Shown here: positions 11,221-21,914 of the stretch, piece by piece
Position numbering within the stretch: the first letter of the stretch is position 1
Layout of the letters: each line of letters begins with the position of its first letter
Source of the DNA: Desmodesmus armatus
Lineage: Eukaryota > Chlorophyta > Chlorophyceae > Sphaeropleales > Scenedesmaceae
Direction: 5' to 3'
Length of the DNA stretch: 64,000 nucleotides
Assembly (NCBI GenBank): GCA_007449985.2
Contig: VIIQ02000592.1
Location: forward strand, 1 to 64,000
Translations under genes and position numbers: made by a program
Notes under the pieces: generated by a model
Database searches by the model: none
Told to the model about the DNA's origin: nothing
The model's input: the letters and a program-made list of their open reading frames with translations, nothing else

Positions 11221-14217
11221 TCACTCTGCAAGCACCAAAGCATGCCAACCACCCAAGGCAACACTCTGCACCCCCTGCAGCCCCTCCACCCTGCGCGGCC
11301 CAGCCGCCCCAAACCCAGCCCACTCCCAGTCAACCTGCCCCAGCCTCCTAGCAGCCTCAGCTAGCTGCATTAGCCCTGCTGTACCGCTGCCACCCCCCCC
11401 AACAGGCAGTACAAGCCCCGCTTGTACTGCCGCCTGAGCCTGTGCCTGGTCCAACAACCGCCCCCACAGCCACAGCTGACCATCCCCATCCACACACGCA
11501 GACGAATGCATCCCAGCAGCTAGCTGGACGATACCAGCAGAGGGTAAGGCCAGCAGCTGCTGAGGGGTTTCAGCAGGAGCACACCCTGCCTCAGCACCGG
11601 CCTGATCCATCCAGCGGCCGACAGCCCAAACCTGCTCACCATCTGACAGCAGGAGGTGCTGCTGGCCGGCAGCTATGTGCTTGACATGTACAGTATCAGG
11701 TAAGGCCACCTCACACCAACCTGCAGCATCTGCACCAGCTGAGGCGCTGCTGCTAGCTGTAGAATCGTCATTTACAGGAGTGCGATTTGCGCTGATGGCG
11801 CGGCTGGTACGACTGCAGGCACTGTTGCTGTTGGTGTACAGCTTGCCGAGCAGCAGCACCTTGCCAGCAGCTGTCAGCACTGCTGTGAAGGTTGAACCAG
11901 CTGCTACTGCCGTGGCGCCACCACGAGCAGCTATGGCATCTGAGATGGGTTGGGACACACGAGCCGCACTGGTCTGCCTGCAGCACACAACAGCAGTGAG
12001 GTAATGTCAACATGTGCCTGGTCTGGCATGATGCTGCAGGGAAGTCCTTGTTTGCGCCCGGAAGCAGCACACCAGTAAGCCTCGTATGATGATCTGTAGC
12101 CATGCCACCACAGCCAAGAACGAAATTCAGATCCCACTGCAGCGCATAGTCAAGTAATGCATGCCACCTGCTGCCGCAAACACACAGCACCGGCCCTGGC
12201 CTACATGCCCTGCTTACCAGCTGGCGCCCTGGCTGCCCAAAGCCCCGTTGTAACAAGCCCCAAACGTCCACAGCTCCCCTTTAGCAGTGACAGCGGCACT
12301 GAAGTACTTGCTAGCTGCCATGCTGACAACAACCTCGTCTGACAAGCCGCCGCTGCTGCTGCTGCTGCCATCACTGCTGCTGCCGTCACTGCTGCTGCTT
12401 GAACTGCTGGTGTCCTGGCCCTCCTGCTGAACCTGCCCCCGGCCCTGCTGCTGCAGCTGTTGCTGCAGCAGCATTGCACTGACATCATCACACCCCACGC
12501 GGACTGGCGTATGTGCCTGCCCTGGCTGCATCTGCAGCGCCCTCATCCTTGCACGTGCATCCATACTATTGAGCCCAGATATGCTTGTCCCGCTGCTGCT
12601 GAAGCTTGGCTGCAGTCCTGACAAACTGCCGCCACTGCCGCCCTGCTGCTCCCATGCAGACGGCAACCATTTGGCTCGTCTACTGCCTGAGCTTTGTTGC
12701 GATACAGCATCTGCAAGCCTCGAACCCCACTGTGAGGAGCCCTGCTGCCTGCTGCTCTGCAGTGTGCCCCAGCCGTGAGCGATCTCAGGCCCTGCTGCTG
12801 CAGCTGCTGCAGCTGAGGCCTGCAAGTGCCACTTGTACTTGTCTGACGGGTTGGGCTGTACGGCAACAGGCAGCACAGCAGAACGGCAGTTCAGAGGGGT
12901 TTGTATTGTGCACAGTCACTGGCAACGCTGGCCACACATCCTAGGATACGCTGTCTACGCATGCTGGTGGCCAAAAGAAACATGCCCCTTCCATCATGCA
13001 TGCAGTCCCCATGCAACATGAAGTGTGGGCCTTTTTCACAGCAGTGTGAGCTTGGGTGTATGGAACACAGGAACGCACCTGGTGTAGGTGTGCCCCAATG
13101 CGCCACATTGCCTCGTCGTAGGCCTGCCTGTGCATCCGTGCCAGGTCTGCGAGGGGTGTGCCCAACCCACACTGACCCTCCTTGTTCTCACCAGCAGCCC
13201 ACAGCTGGCCACCTGCACCAGACACAAACATGAGACAGTTGCTGTACGACCACCCGCATGTACATGCATTTGCTGCACTGTTGATAATAGAGTTAGCAAG
13301 CCCAGGTGCCATGCTGAAAGAGCTTAGAGAAGAGCTTAAAAATACTGTTGCGCAGCAGCAGCCTGGCAGCCAGTATCACCATCTGTTCACACCAGTACGG
13401 CACAGGCTGCTGCAATTGCCGCACCAACCAGCCATGAATGTGTCTGCCTCCACAAGTGTGCCCAATATGCTTTTGGTAAAGATAAGGGGGCGGACCCCCA
13501 CCGGCTGGCCACACACGCAACAGCCCAATACACACCTGCATCAAGGAACAGGCTGTGGTGGTACCCCAAAGACACTGCTTGGATGGCGCTACGCCCTACA
13601 AAAGCCTCCACCTGCAGATAAAAACACAGTTGCAGGACACACCTGAGTGCAGGGACAGTCCTTGGATAGGCCTGAGCTGCTCAGGGCCACTGCTGGCAGT
13701 GCTGTGACTATCTCAAGCATGTTGCATACACTCAAACTGCCCGCTGTTGCTTGCCAGCTGCTAGATGTAGCTTGGTTACTGTACCACAGCTGCCCATGCA
13801 AGTGTGCCTGCCTCAAAGCACGTTGATGCCGCTGCAGTATGCATGACCCATGGCTGATTGCAGCTGGCCGTCAACATAATGCACTGCTGCTGCCAGCCTT
13901 CTGCTCACCCTGCTTGGTGCACTGGAAGCTCCACTGCCCAAGCCAAGCTTGCCACACAAGCCTTCTCCCCATGTGTACACATCTGTGTTCTGCACCACAG
14001 CTGCACTGTTGTTGCGTCCTGCAGCGATGGAGGTGACTGGCTGCTGCAGGAGCTCCAGCACAGCTGTAGGTTGAGTCAATACTGCCTGGTTCCCTTCTAT
14101 ACCGCACTGCTGTTCTGAGTTTCGGCCCCAAGACAGCACAGATATCAAGCGGGCACAGCCTGCTATTTGGCCAGGGAGCCCCAGAGAGCCAACACTGGAT
14201 CCATGAAGCAGCAACAT
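11221..14217 (-). CDS. RCC1-repeat (regulator of chromosome condensation-like) protein
   Basis: RCC1 repeats build a seven-bladed propeller used by Ran exchange factors, UVR8-type photoreceptors and many regulatory proteins. Exons on the minus strand are 14217-13909, 13611-13536, 13212-13079, 12855-12218 and 11977-11221; all junctions keep phase and give 637 residues. Repeat signatures include VLSWGRNSEQQCG, VYTWGEGLCGKLGLGSG, VSLGYHHSLFLDAG, QLWAAGENKEGQCGLG, KGELWTFGACYNGALGS, VWAVGRW, QLWLWGRLLD and VQSVALGGWHALVLAE. A Ser/Gln/Gly-rich insert of about 170 residues (exon 12855-12218) interrupts the propeller. No UVR8 Trp triad or chromatin-binding tail is evident, so the specific role is open. 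The stop at 11221 sits inside a strong donor-like GTGAGT, so the gene may continue further 3'. The ATG at 14217 is the first good start, but an upstream exon is possible. Confidence 0.85.
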
Positions 14218-14885
14218 TGATTGGACTGGTATGTTTGCACAGCTACAGAGGCCACCAGGGCATGAGCAACTCCGGACCACAAACAGTACTGGCTATCTTC
14301 CAGGCTGTGTGTGATTTTAGATAAGGTGCTGCCGTGTAGTCAAAACACACACCTTCAAAATGTCTTGAACGTCCAAGAAGTGATGAACCATGTTACTTCG
14401 GGCGGGTTTCGCCCGCGCCCTGATCTGCTGGACGTAACAACATTGCATCATGTGACCCGCAAAAAGCAATACGTTGCCCTGAAACTGCAGACTTTTCATT
14501 ACTCTGTACATGACACAGTGAATCAGTGATCCACGTAGTCCAGTATGAGCTTCGTGGTGGGCAGTGGTGGCACACACAGGCCACAGGCCCCCCTTGGACA
14601 CCAAAGGAGTTTTCAGCCACCCAGAAGATACGGCAGTAATTACTTTGGGCACCATATCCACCGAAATGTGCCTGTCTGGGGACCATATGACAGCTATGCG
14701 TGGCCGCAACCCCACTACTACCCGCCCCACCGGTCAGTGTTGACACCAGGGAGCACTACGGGCAACCTGACTGCTGATCACTCGGCTTATAACTGTATGT
14801 GGAGGGACAGCTTTCTCAAGAACAATTGAAATGACTCTGCTTACTCTTACACCTCTGGCCAGACCACCAAAAACTCACTGCTGCC
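14218..14885. other. Divergent intergenic region RCC1 / RNB
   Basis: About 670 bp separate the two opposite start codons. A GC-rich hairpin (cgggcg...cgcccg, near 14399-14415) lies here. A plus-strand open frame at 14545-14829 is rich in Pro, His and Tyr and matches nothing I know. I see no clear TATA box. Confidence 0.4.
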
Positions 14886-17800
14886 ATGACTGCTGCTGCC
14901 AACTGCGTCACACGACACGTGTACGTATTTTGGGGGTGCAGGTGTGCAGCTGTGAAGGGTGACAGTCCCAAGGCAGCTTCAGGAGCAGCACTGCAGCCGG
15001 GTCTGTTGGTTGCATTCAAGAAGGATGAGCGCACTGAGCTAGGGTTGGTGCTACAGCCAGATGGCAAAAAGAACTGGTGGATCGCCAACCAGGTGGGTTG
15101 CCACTTTGTCCCTCACACACTCACCACACCTGCAGCATCCCCGCAGGGCATGTTTACATCCCTCACTGCAGTAATAGTGCAGCGTCTTTGACCACACAAT
15201 GCACTGGTCAGCTTGAACCCAATTTTGCAGCAGTGCTTCTCAACATCGGGGTTGACTGGTGGGTTGCTCAGTTTTGAAGATGCAGATGTTGTAATTATCT
15301 GTCGCTTTACCTGTTGTTGTTGTGGCTCTCACAGGCTGGCCGTAGGACCTCCCTCCCTCCCAAGAGTGTCGTGCTGGTCTTACCGGGAATGGGCTACACC
15401 CCAGAGTCTCTGGACCATTTCAATGCAGCGGCAGCAGCAGCTGACACATCCATGCTTGAGATTGCATGGGCTGTAGCAGCAGAGGAGCCAGCTGGGACCA
15501 GCTACAGCCTGAGTCAGCTGTGCCAGCTGCTGTTTGACACGGAGAGCCCGTTGGATCAGTATGCTACGTTCAGCATGCTGCTGGCTGACAAAGTGTACTT
15601 CAAGGCTAGCTACAAGGTATGTATGAATGCAGCTGCAAGCCGTGCACAGATTTAACAAAGTAGTACTATCTGGGCAGTACACAACACATGTGCGGGCAAT
15701 ACGTGACACAGATGTGGGCAGTACATAGTAGTGATGCTGTGTGTGTGGCATAGTCTATGTCTGCATCTCACCAATTGGTGACGGCTGCGCTGACATGCTG
15801 CATCCACAGCACACTGTGCAGCACGCTGTGACGTGCTGTGAAGTGCATAGTGTGAAGTGCTAATTCCAGCGGCAGCATTTGCAGCTGCCAAGCATAGTGC
15901 AAATGCCTTGCCTTGAAATAGTGAGAATGTCAACTCACAAAGCGCGTTGCGCTGTTGCGTGCTGTTGTATGTGCAGGGTGGGGTCTGGGGCTTCCAGCCA
16001 AAGGAAGCAGAAGCAGTTAAGCAGGCAGCAGCAGCTGCTGAGGCAGAGGCAGCAGAGGCAGCAGCACAGCAGGCCTTTGTGCAGGACTGGACAGCAGCTG
16101 CGGCTGCTGCTGGGGTGCAGCGGCCTGCTAGTGTGTCAGAGCAGCAGCAGCAGTGGCTGTCAGGGCCACATAAAGACAGGGTTCAAGCGCTGCTGGTGAG
16201 TTGGGACTCGTGAGGTTTTTGAGTGTGTCAGCGCACATAATGAATTTTGCGTCAGCAGTTGTTGCGCCTTGGTGGTGAAGGCATGGGCTGATTTCAGCAG
16301 GACTGCAGTGGGTTGATGTGCCAACTCGCCTGCACAAGGATGTGGTTGGGCTTGGTCAGATGCGCATAGACAGAACCCAGGTTGTGGCTGGTTGACAACA
16401 GCAGCATGTATGTGTTGTGGTTGTTGGCCCTGACACCAGTGACACACCTCATGCAGCTGCTTCAAAGGCCACCATTGGGGATGGATGCCTAGTGAGCATG
16501 TGGCCTGCTGGGTCATAGCTGCTGGCGAGCTGCCAAGCCACCTATGACACGCGCAGTACAGGTTGATGCATTGGCTGGATGCACTCCCTGTGTCTACATA
16601 CATATCGTACACACAAGAGGGTGCCACCATGTGGCACCTCCACGGCGGGCTCCTGAGTAGCATCCGCAAGGCAGCAGGCTGACCAACTGTCGCCCAGCAT
16701 GGTGCCTCCAATTCCCATCACCTACACCTGATGAACCGCCAATGCCGCAACCACCATCCACTATCATTATTTTGCACCTCCCTGCCTTGCTGCCTGCCGC
16801 CTAAGCGCAGGATTACGTAATGCGGCCCCCAGGCAGACCCCCCAAGGCTTCAGAGCCGCTGGCCAAGGACACCCTGGCCTTACTGAAGTGGCAGTTGGAG
16901 CCTGAGACAGGAAAACCCCAACCATCACCTGCACCAGATGAGGCGCCAATCTCTTGCCAGTCACCTCCCTGCTTTGCTGCCTACCGCCTGAGTGCAGGAT
17001 TACGTAATGCGGCCCCCAGGCCGACCCCCCAAGGCTTCAGAGCAGCTAGCCAAGGACACCCTGGCCCTGCTGAAGCGGCGGCTGGAGCCTGAGTCAGCAG
17101 TGGGGCTGCTGCAGGATGCCGGGTTGCTGCGGCTGCATGAGCCACTGCCTGTGCTGAGGCTGGGGCACAACGCTGAGGGAGACTTCTCAGCAAAGCTGCA
17201 GCAAGCCGCACAGGTGGGTGGCCTGAACCCTGACAAGATGGTTATGTAGAAGGCACTCTCCGCACTTTAAGCAGACGGTGCGACTGTCACCACCAGCAGA
17301 CCTTGACCACTGCCGACATAATTGCATCCGACACCCCTGGTTCCGTGCTGACCGGACCAACAACTCAGCTGTGCCAACTGCTATCTGCAGTCACCCAAAA
17401 CCCTAATTCAAACCCTAAACCCTAAAAGTTTACCCCCGGCCCCCTGAAAAACCTTGACCCTGCAGGCATTACTGGCATCACCACCATCAGACCCTGATGC
17501 CGCCTCCCGGATGGACCTCACCCACTTGACCGTGTACACCATTGATGACGCATCAACAAAGGATGTGGACGACGGCATCAGTGTGGAGCAGGCAGAGGAT
17601 GGGCAGCTGCTGCTGTGGGTGCATGTGGCTGACCCAACACGCTGGCTACAGCCAGGTAGGGAGCGGGGCCATACTTATGCATGTGCATGTACATGTACAG
17701 TACTGTTGCTGCCTCAGCCAGGCAAGAGCCGAGGGCATGCATGCATATGCATGTGCAGTACTTGGGGAGAGGGGGCAACGTGCTATGAGTGGATACTGGA

Positions 17801-20800
17801 ACCGCTGAGCGGTACTCTCTACAGTACTGTTGCTGCCTCAGCCAGGCAAGAGGCATGGGCATACATGCTTGAATGTTGGCACAGAACTGTTGCTGTCTTG
17901 GCCCTGACAGCATGCCAGGGGCTGCTGCATGATCTCAAAGGCTTGACTCGCCTGCGCCAACGTGATGTGTGCTGGCCACGTGGTTGGGTTTCACAACATG
18001 TACATCTTGTACTCCAACTTGAACCTCCTGCCCTCAAGCCCAAATCCATTCCAGATCTCCATCATACACAGGCAATCCTTGCGTCTCAGGTGCTTGACTG
18101 GCCCTAGTCCCTGTCATGAACTACAGCCTGGCCATAGCATCATGCTTGATGGACAGCACAAAGACAAACAAGTCCCTCAACGCACCATACTGCCACACAC
18201 GCACTGTCTCCACCACACCGCTCACCGCACACAGGGTGACATGTCAGCTGATCAGCAGATGAAGTGATGCTGCTGCTACTGCTGCCTGCCTTTTTCTGCT
18301 ACTGCTTGTTGTCTCCTCCTGGCTGTAGGTGACCTGCTGGATGTTGAGGCCAGGTCTCGTACACGCAGCCTCTACTTCCCATTCGGCTCCGTCCCCATGT
18401 TCCCCCGCTGCCTAGCAGAGGGACCCTTCAGCCTTGGGGCCGACACAACCACCACCGCCAGCACCACCAGCAGCAGCAGCAACAGCAGCAGCAGAGAAAG
18501 CCCTGCAGCAGCAGCAGCAGCAGCAGCATGTGGTGATGCCCTGAGTGTCTGCCTGACCCTGAGTGACGATGGGTCACTAGGGGAGGTGGTCAAGCTGGGG
18601 CCCAGCCGAGTGAGGGTTGGCCACCGGCTGACATATGATGTGGTGGATGGGGACCTTGGCTTGGGGCCTGGGTTGTGCCAGTTTCAGGACCTGCAGCTAC
18701 TGTATGAAGCAGCACGCCTCAGGTGAGGGGGATGGTGTCACGTCAGGCAGGACGCGATCTCGTCTTGTTTTGTCGGTGTAGTGCTTGGCTTGAGGTGAGC
18801 CAGCGCACACAGCATGAGGCGATTCTGCAGCAACGTTGCCAACATGCGTTTTGAGTGGTGTCGTGCTGTGTCATGCTGTGTGCTGCAGGCGCGCCTGGCG
18901 TGTGTCTGAGGGCTGCATTGACATAGACCTACCTGAAGCCAAGCTGGAGGTGCACTTGGACCAGCTGGATGCAGCAACACCTAACATAACATGCACCAAG
19001 CTCTCGCAGGTAGGCCCTGCTGTCTGAGCATGCCGCCACTGCCTTGTATCGTAGTTGCGCCAGGCTTTGCACTCCAAACTCTACAGTACTTGAAGGGGGC
19101 TTGCACATTCACGTTTGCAATGGTGAGTTGGATCAACACCAACACAGTCATCTCGCTTGATTGGTGTGCAGGCATGATTTGGGTTCTGGTGCGCCCCACC
19201 TTCTGGTTGCCATCAGCAGCAGACAATGTTGTAACCATAGCCGCACCTACCCTCTTTGTTGCTGCGCCATGCATGCCTTCTGTGTCTGCAGTGGGAGAGT
19301 GCTGCACGCATGCTGGTAGCAGAGATGATGATCCTCGCTGGGCAAGCTGTGGGCCGACTTGGAGCGGAGGCATCCCTACCACTGCCTTACAGAGGCCAAG
19401 AGGCACCAAAGCTACCCCCCGACCACATAATAAACCCACTTCCGGATGGACCGTGCAAGGGCTTTGCACTGCGAAAGTGCATGACGCGCAGCGTGGTGTC
19501 GGCCCAACCTGTCCGCCATGCGTCGCTCGCCCTGGATGCGTACGTGCAGGTCACGTCGCCCATCAGACGCTACACTGACATTATCGCTCACTTCAACATC
19601 AAGGTGAGCCTTGAGTATGGAAAACACCCACCCAAGCTTTTTCGCTTATCAAGTCGTGTGGGCCAGTAGTATGAACCAAATGTGCGGCACTAGGTCGGGA
19701 TCATGAATTACTTGTGGACCTGTCATTCTGTCGATCTCTGGTACTGCCAGTGGTTTGTGGCTTTCGCCGGCCTTGCAAACCCAATGGTGACACTAACTCG
19801 TCGCTAGGATAATCGCTTCTCTTTTGCCTCCGCATTGTATGTTCACCTGCTGCTGCTGTGGCATCTGCATGCAGGCACACTTGCGTGGCGAGCCCCCTCC
19901 CTTCAGTGCCTCAGACATCACCTCACTCATGGCCTCTGCTGCTGAGGTCAGCAGAGACCTAGGCCGTGCAGAGGGCGATGTGGAGCGCTACTGGGCAGCA
20001 GAGTACATGCGGCAGCAGTGGCAGCGGCAGCAGCAGCTCGCGCGGCGGCAGCGGCTGCAGCGGCAGCAGCAGCAGCAGGAGGAGGAGGCTGAGGGGTTGC
20101 CGGGGATGGTGCTTGGCTGGGTTCGGCCTGAGCTCAATTTGGCAGCAGTGACACTGGAGCAGCTGGGGCTTGAGAATGTCATCAAGGTGAGCGTGATCAA
20201 GGGGGGGGGGGAGTTGGCCTAAGCACAGATGGGTTGAAACTGATATGGGAAGGGCTGCAAACCACAGGTTCATCCGCGCTGAAGCACGATTGATGGAATG
20301 CAGTTCACTGGCTGTTGAGGTGCCAATGATGGGTGGCAGTGTCCAGTGACACCAGGAGGTGTTATGATTGCTGTGCTGGGTTGCTGCATGCCGGAGTGAC
20401 ACTCCCGGCCACGTGAGACATGCATTATGCACATCCTTGGATGGTGAGATGGTCGATGCATTGGCTGGATGCCCTCCCTGTGCACAGACACATGTGTCTG
20501 CACACTACAACAGTGCATCCATGTGATGCGTCTGCTCTGTTGTTGTGCAGGTGGACTTTCCTGTTGAGCCTGGTGACAAGTTGATGCTGCAAGTGGTGGA
20601 GGTGGATGTGCCTGCTGGGCACTACAGACTCAATGTGACGGTGAGTGTTGAAAAAGATAAAAATAGAGTTATTTAAAAAATTAACAATATTAATCCTGAT
20701 GGCACCTGCTTTGCCTGACAGCGCTGGCAGTCTCTTGCTTTACTGGTGACGTGTGGAGGGTGGGGTGTATCGCAGCCATCCTTGGGCAATGTGGGCAAGT

Positions 20801-21680
20801 GTGGAAGCCAAACAGTACAATATGGTTCATTGGTGTCACTGTCACAGGTATAGCTGGCTGCTTGCATTTTGGCTAGGGGCATCCTGCCTTTTTGAAGGTG
20901 CCCCGGCGTTGGTGTGCTGTGCCATGTTTCGCCTTGATCTGGCGAACACAAGAAATGCGGCCCTGGCATACACCTTCATACAACGTTGTCAGCCCAGCAT
21001 CAGGACTGATGTTAACAGGAAGCAGCTGCGCATCATAGACGCAATAGTGGAATACGCAAGTAACCTGTTAGGGGCATTGGGAGCAGCAGACATGGGAAGA
21101 AAGGATGGCTTTTCAGGCAGCGACTTTCGCGGCAACATGGACGGCATGGCAGCTGCTAGCAAGGCATCAACTTCCTCAGCAGGATCCAGTATATATGTGT
21201 GTGAGGCGTCCGCATGGTCACACGCCCAGTTCTTGTATGTGCTGTTTGTGTCCTTGGTTTCATCTGCAGGACCGTTTGGATGTGCCACAGGCTGAGGTGT
21301 TGGCAGCAGACAATGAGCAGCAGGGTTCAGAAATGGAGGGTGGGGAAGAAGATGAGGAAGATGAGGAGGATGAAGACATTGATGCAGTTGCAGGGTCACA
21401 ATGGTTTGCCCAGCAGGGTTTTGATGAGGGCTTACCAGAGCAGACCCTAGCGGCAGATGAGTTGCAGCAGTTGCAGCCGGTTGCACAGCAGCAGCCGCTG
21501 CAGCAGGAGCAACAGGAGCGGAGTCAACATCACAGCAGCATGCAGAACAGCAGCTTAGATGCAGCAGCGTCGCATGACCAAAGTAGGGGAGGGGACGGTG
21601 GGGGTGGAGCAGGTGGCAGTGGCAGCGACAGCGGCACCATCAGCAGTTCAGAAGCAGCCGTTGGTAGTGCTGCAGTGTAA
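14886..21680 (+). CDS. Organellar 3'-5' exoribonuclease, RNB (RNase II/R) family
   Basis: RNB enzymes degrade RNA processively 3' to 5'; plant RNR1 matures rRNA in plastids and mitochondria. Exons are 14886-15092, 15335-15616, 15977-16195, 16998-17213, 17466-17655, 18329-18722, 18889-19009, 19292-19603, 19875-20186, 20551-20640 and 21270-21680. Every junction is in phase, giving 917 residues. The N-terminal FKKDERTELGLV...PDGKKNWWI block resembles the RNR1 N-terminal domain. The RNB core shows YTIDDASTKDVDDGISV with the metal-binding Asp cluster, WVHVADPTRW, VPMFPRCLAEGPFSL and the diagnostic VTSPIRRYTDIIAH. A short beta-rich segment (exons 9-10) replaces an obvious S1 domain, and the tail is acidic and Gln/Ser-rich. 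The first 37 residues may be a transit peptide, but the start is not proven. Exon 16998 has a partial upstream duplicate. Introns hold telomere-like motifs and simple repeats. Confidence 0.93.
16730..17103 (+). repeat. Tandem duplication of RNB exon 4 start with its acceptor (about 187 bp)
   Basis: The block containing an intron end, acceptor and the first third of the exon (DYVMRPPGRPPKAS...) is present twice, with exon starts at 16811 and 16998, 187 bp apart. The second copy carries the complete exon and a good donor. The first has several substitutions, breaks down after LEPE and has no donor; if included unspliced it would shift the frame. It is best read as a dead extra exon that still carries a usable acceptor. 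Confidence 0.85.
17396..17428 (+). repeat. Interstitial telomere-like motif in an RNB intron
   Basis: Degenerate CCCTAAA-type units (aaaccctaaaccctaaaag preceded by aaaaccctaattc) lie 40 bp upstream of the exon at 17466. The motif matches the plant/algal TTTAGGG telomere repeat. Confidence 0.75.
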
Positions 21681-21914
21681 TGTGGCCTTCATCCCCTTGA
21701 TGTTGCCGCAGCTGGCCAAGCTGCAGAAGTGTTGAAAAGTAAAGATGACTCATCGCTGCCAACCGCCAGCTACAGCTACTACAGCGGATGGTGCTGCTTG
21801 TATCACGCATCGTTTTGCAAGACATCCGTCGTGGTTGCTAGACCTTGCTCCTCTCCACGCCCTCTCTCGCTACCAGGCAGTTGAGATCTACAGCAGCCGC
21901 AAAGTTTTCAGACA

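Noticed and set aside
14545..14829. Plus-strand ORF of 94 codons, rich in His, Pro and Tyr, upstream of the RNB gene
   Set aside because: No family resemblance, and it ends in a stop before any donor that would link it in frame to the RNB exon.
18397..18726. Separate gene suggested by the Ser/Ala-rich ORF at this position
   Set aside because: It is in the same frame as RNB exon 18329-18722 and is simply part of that exon.
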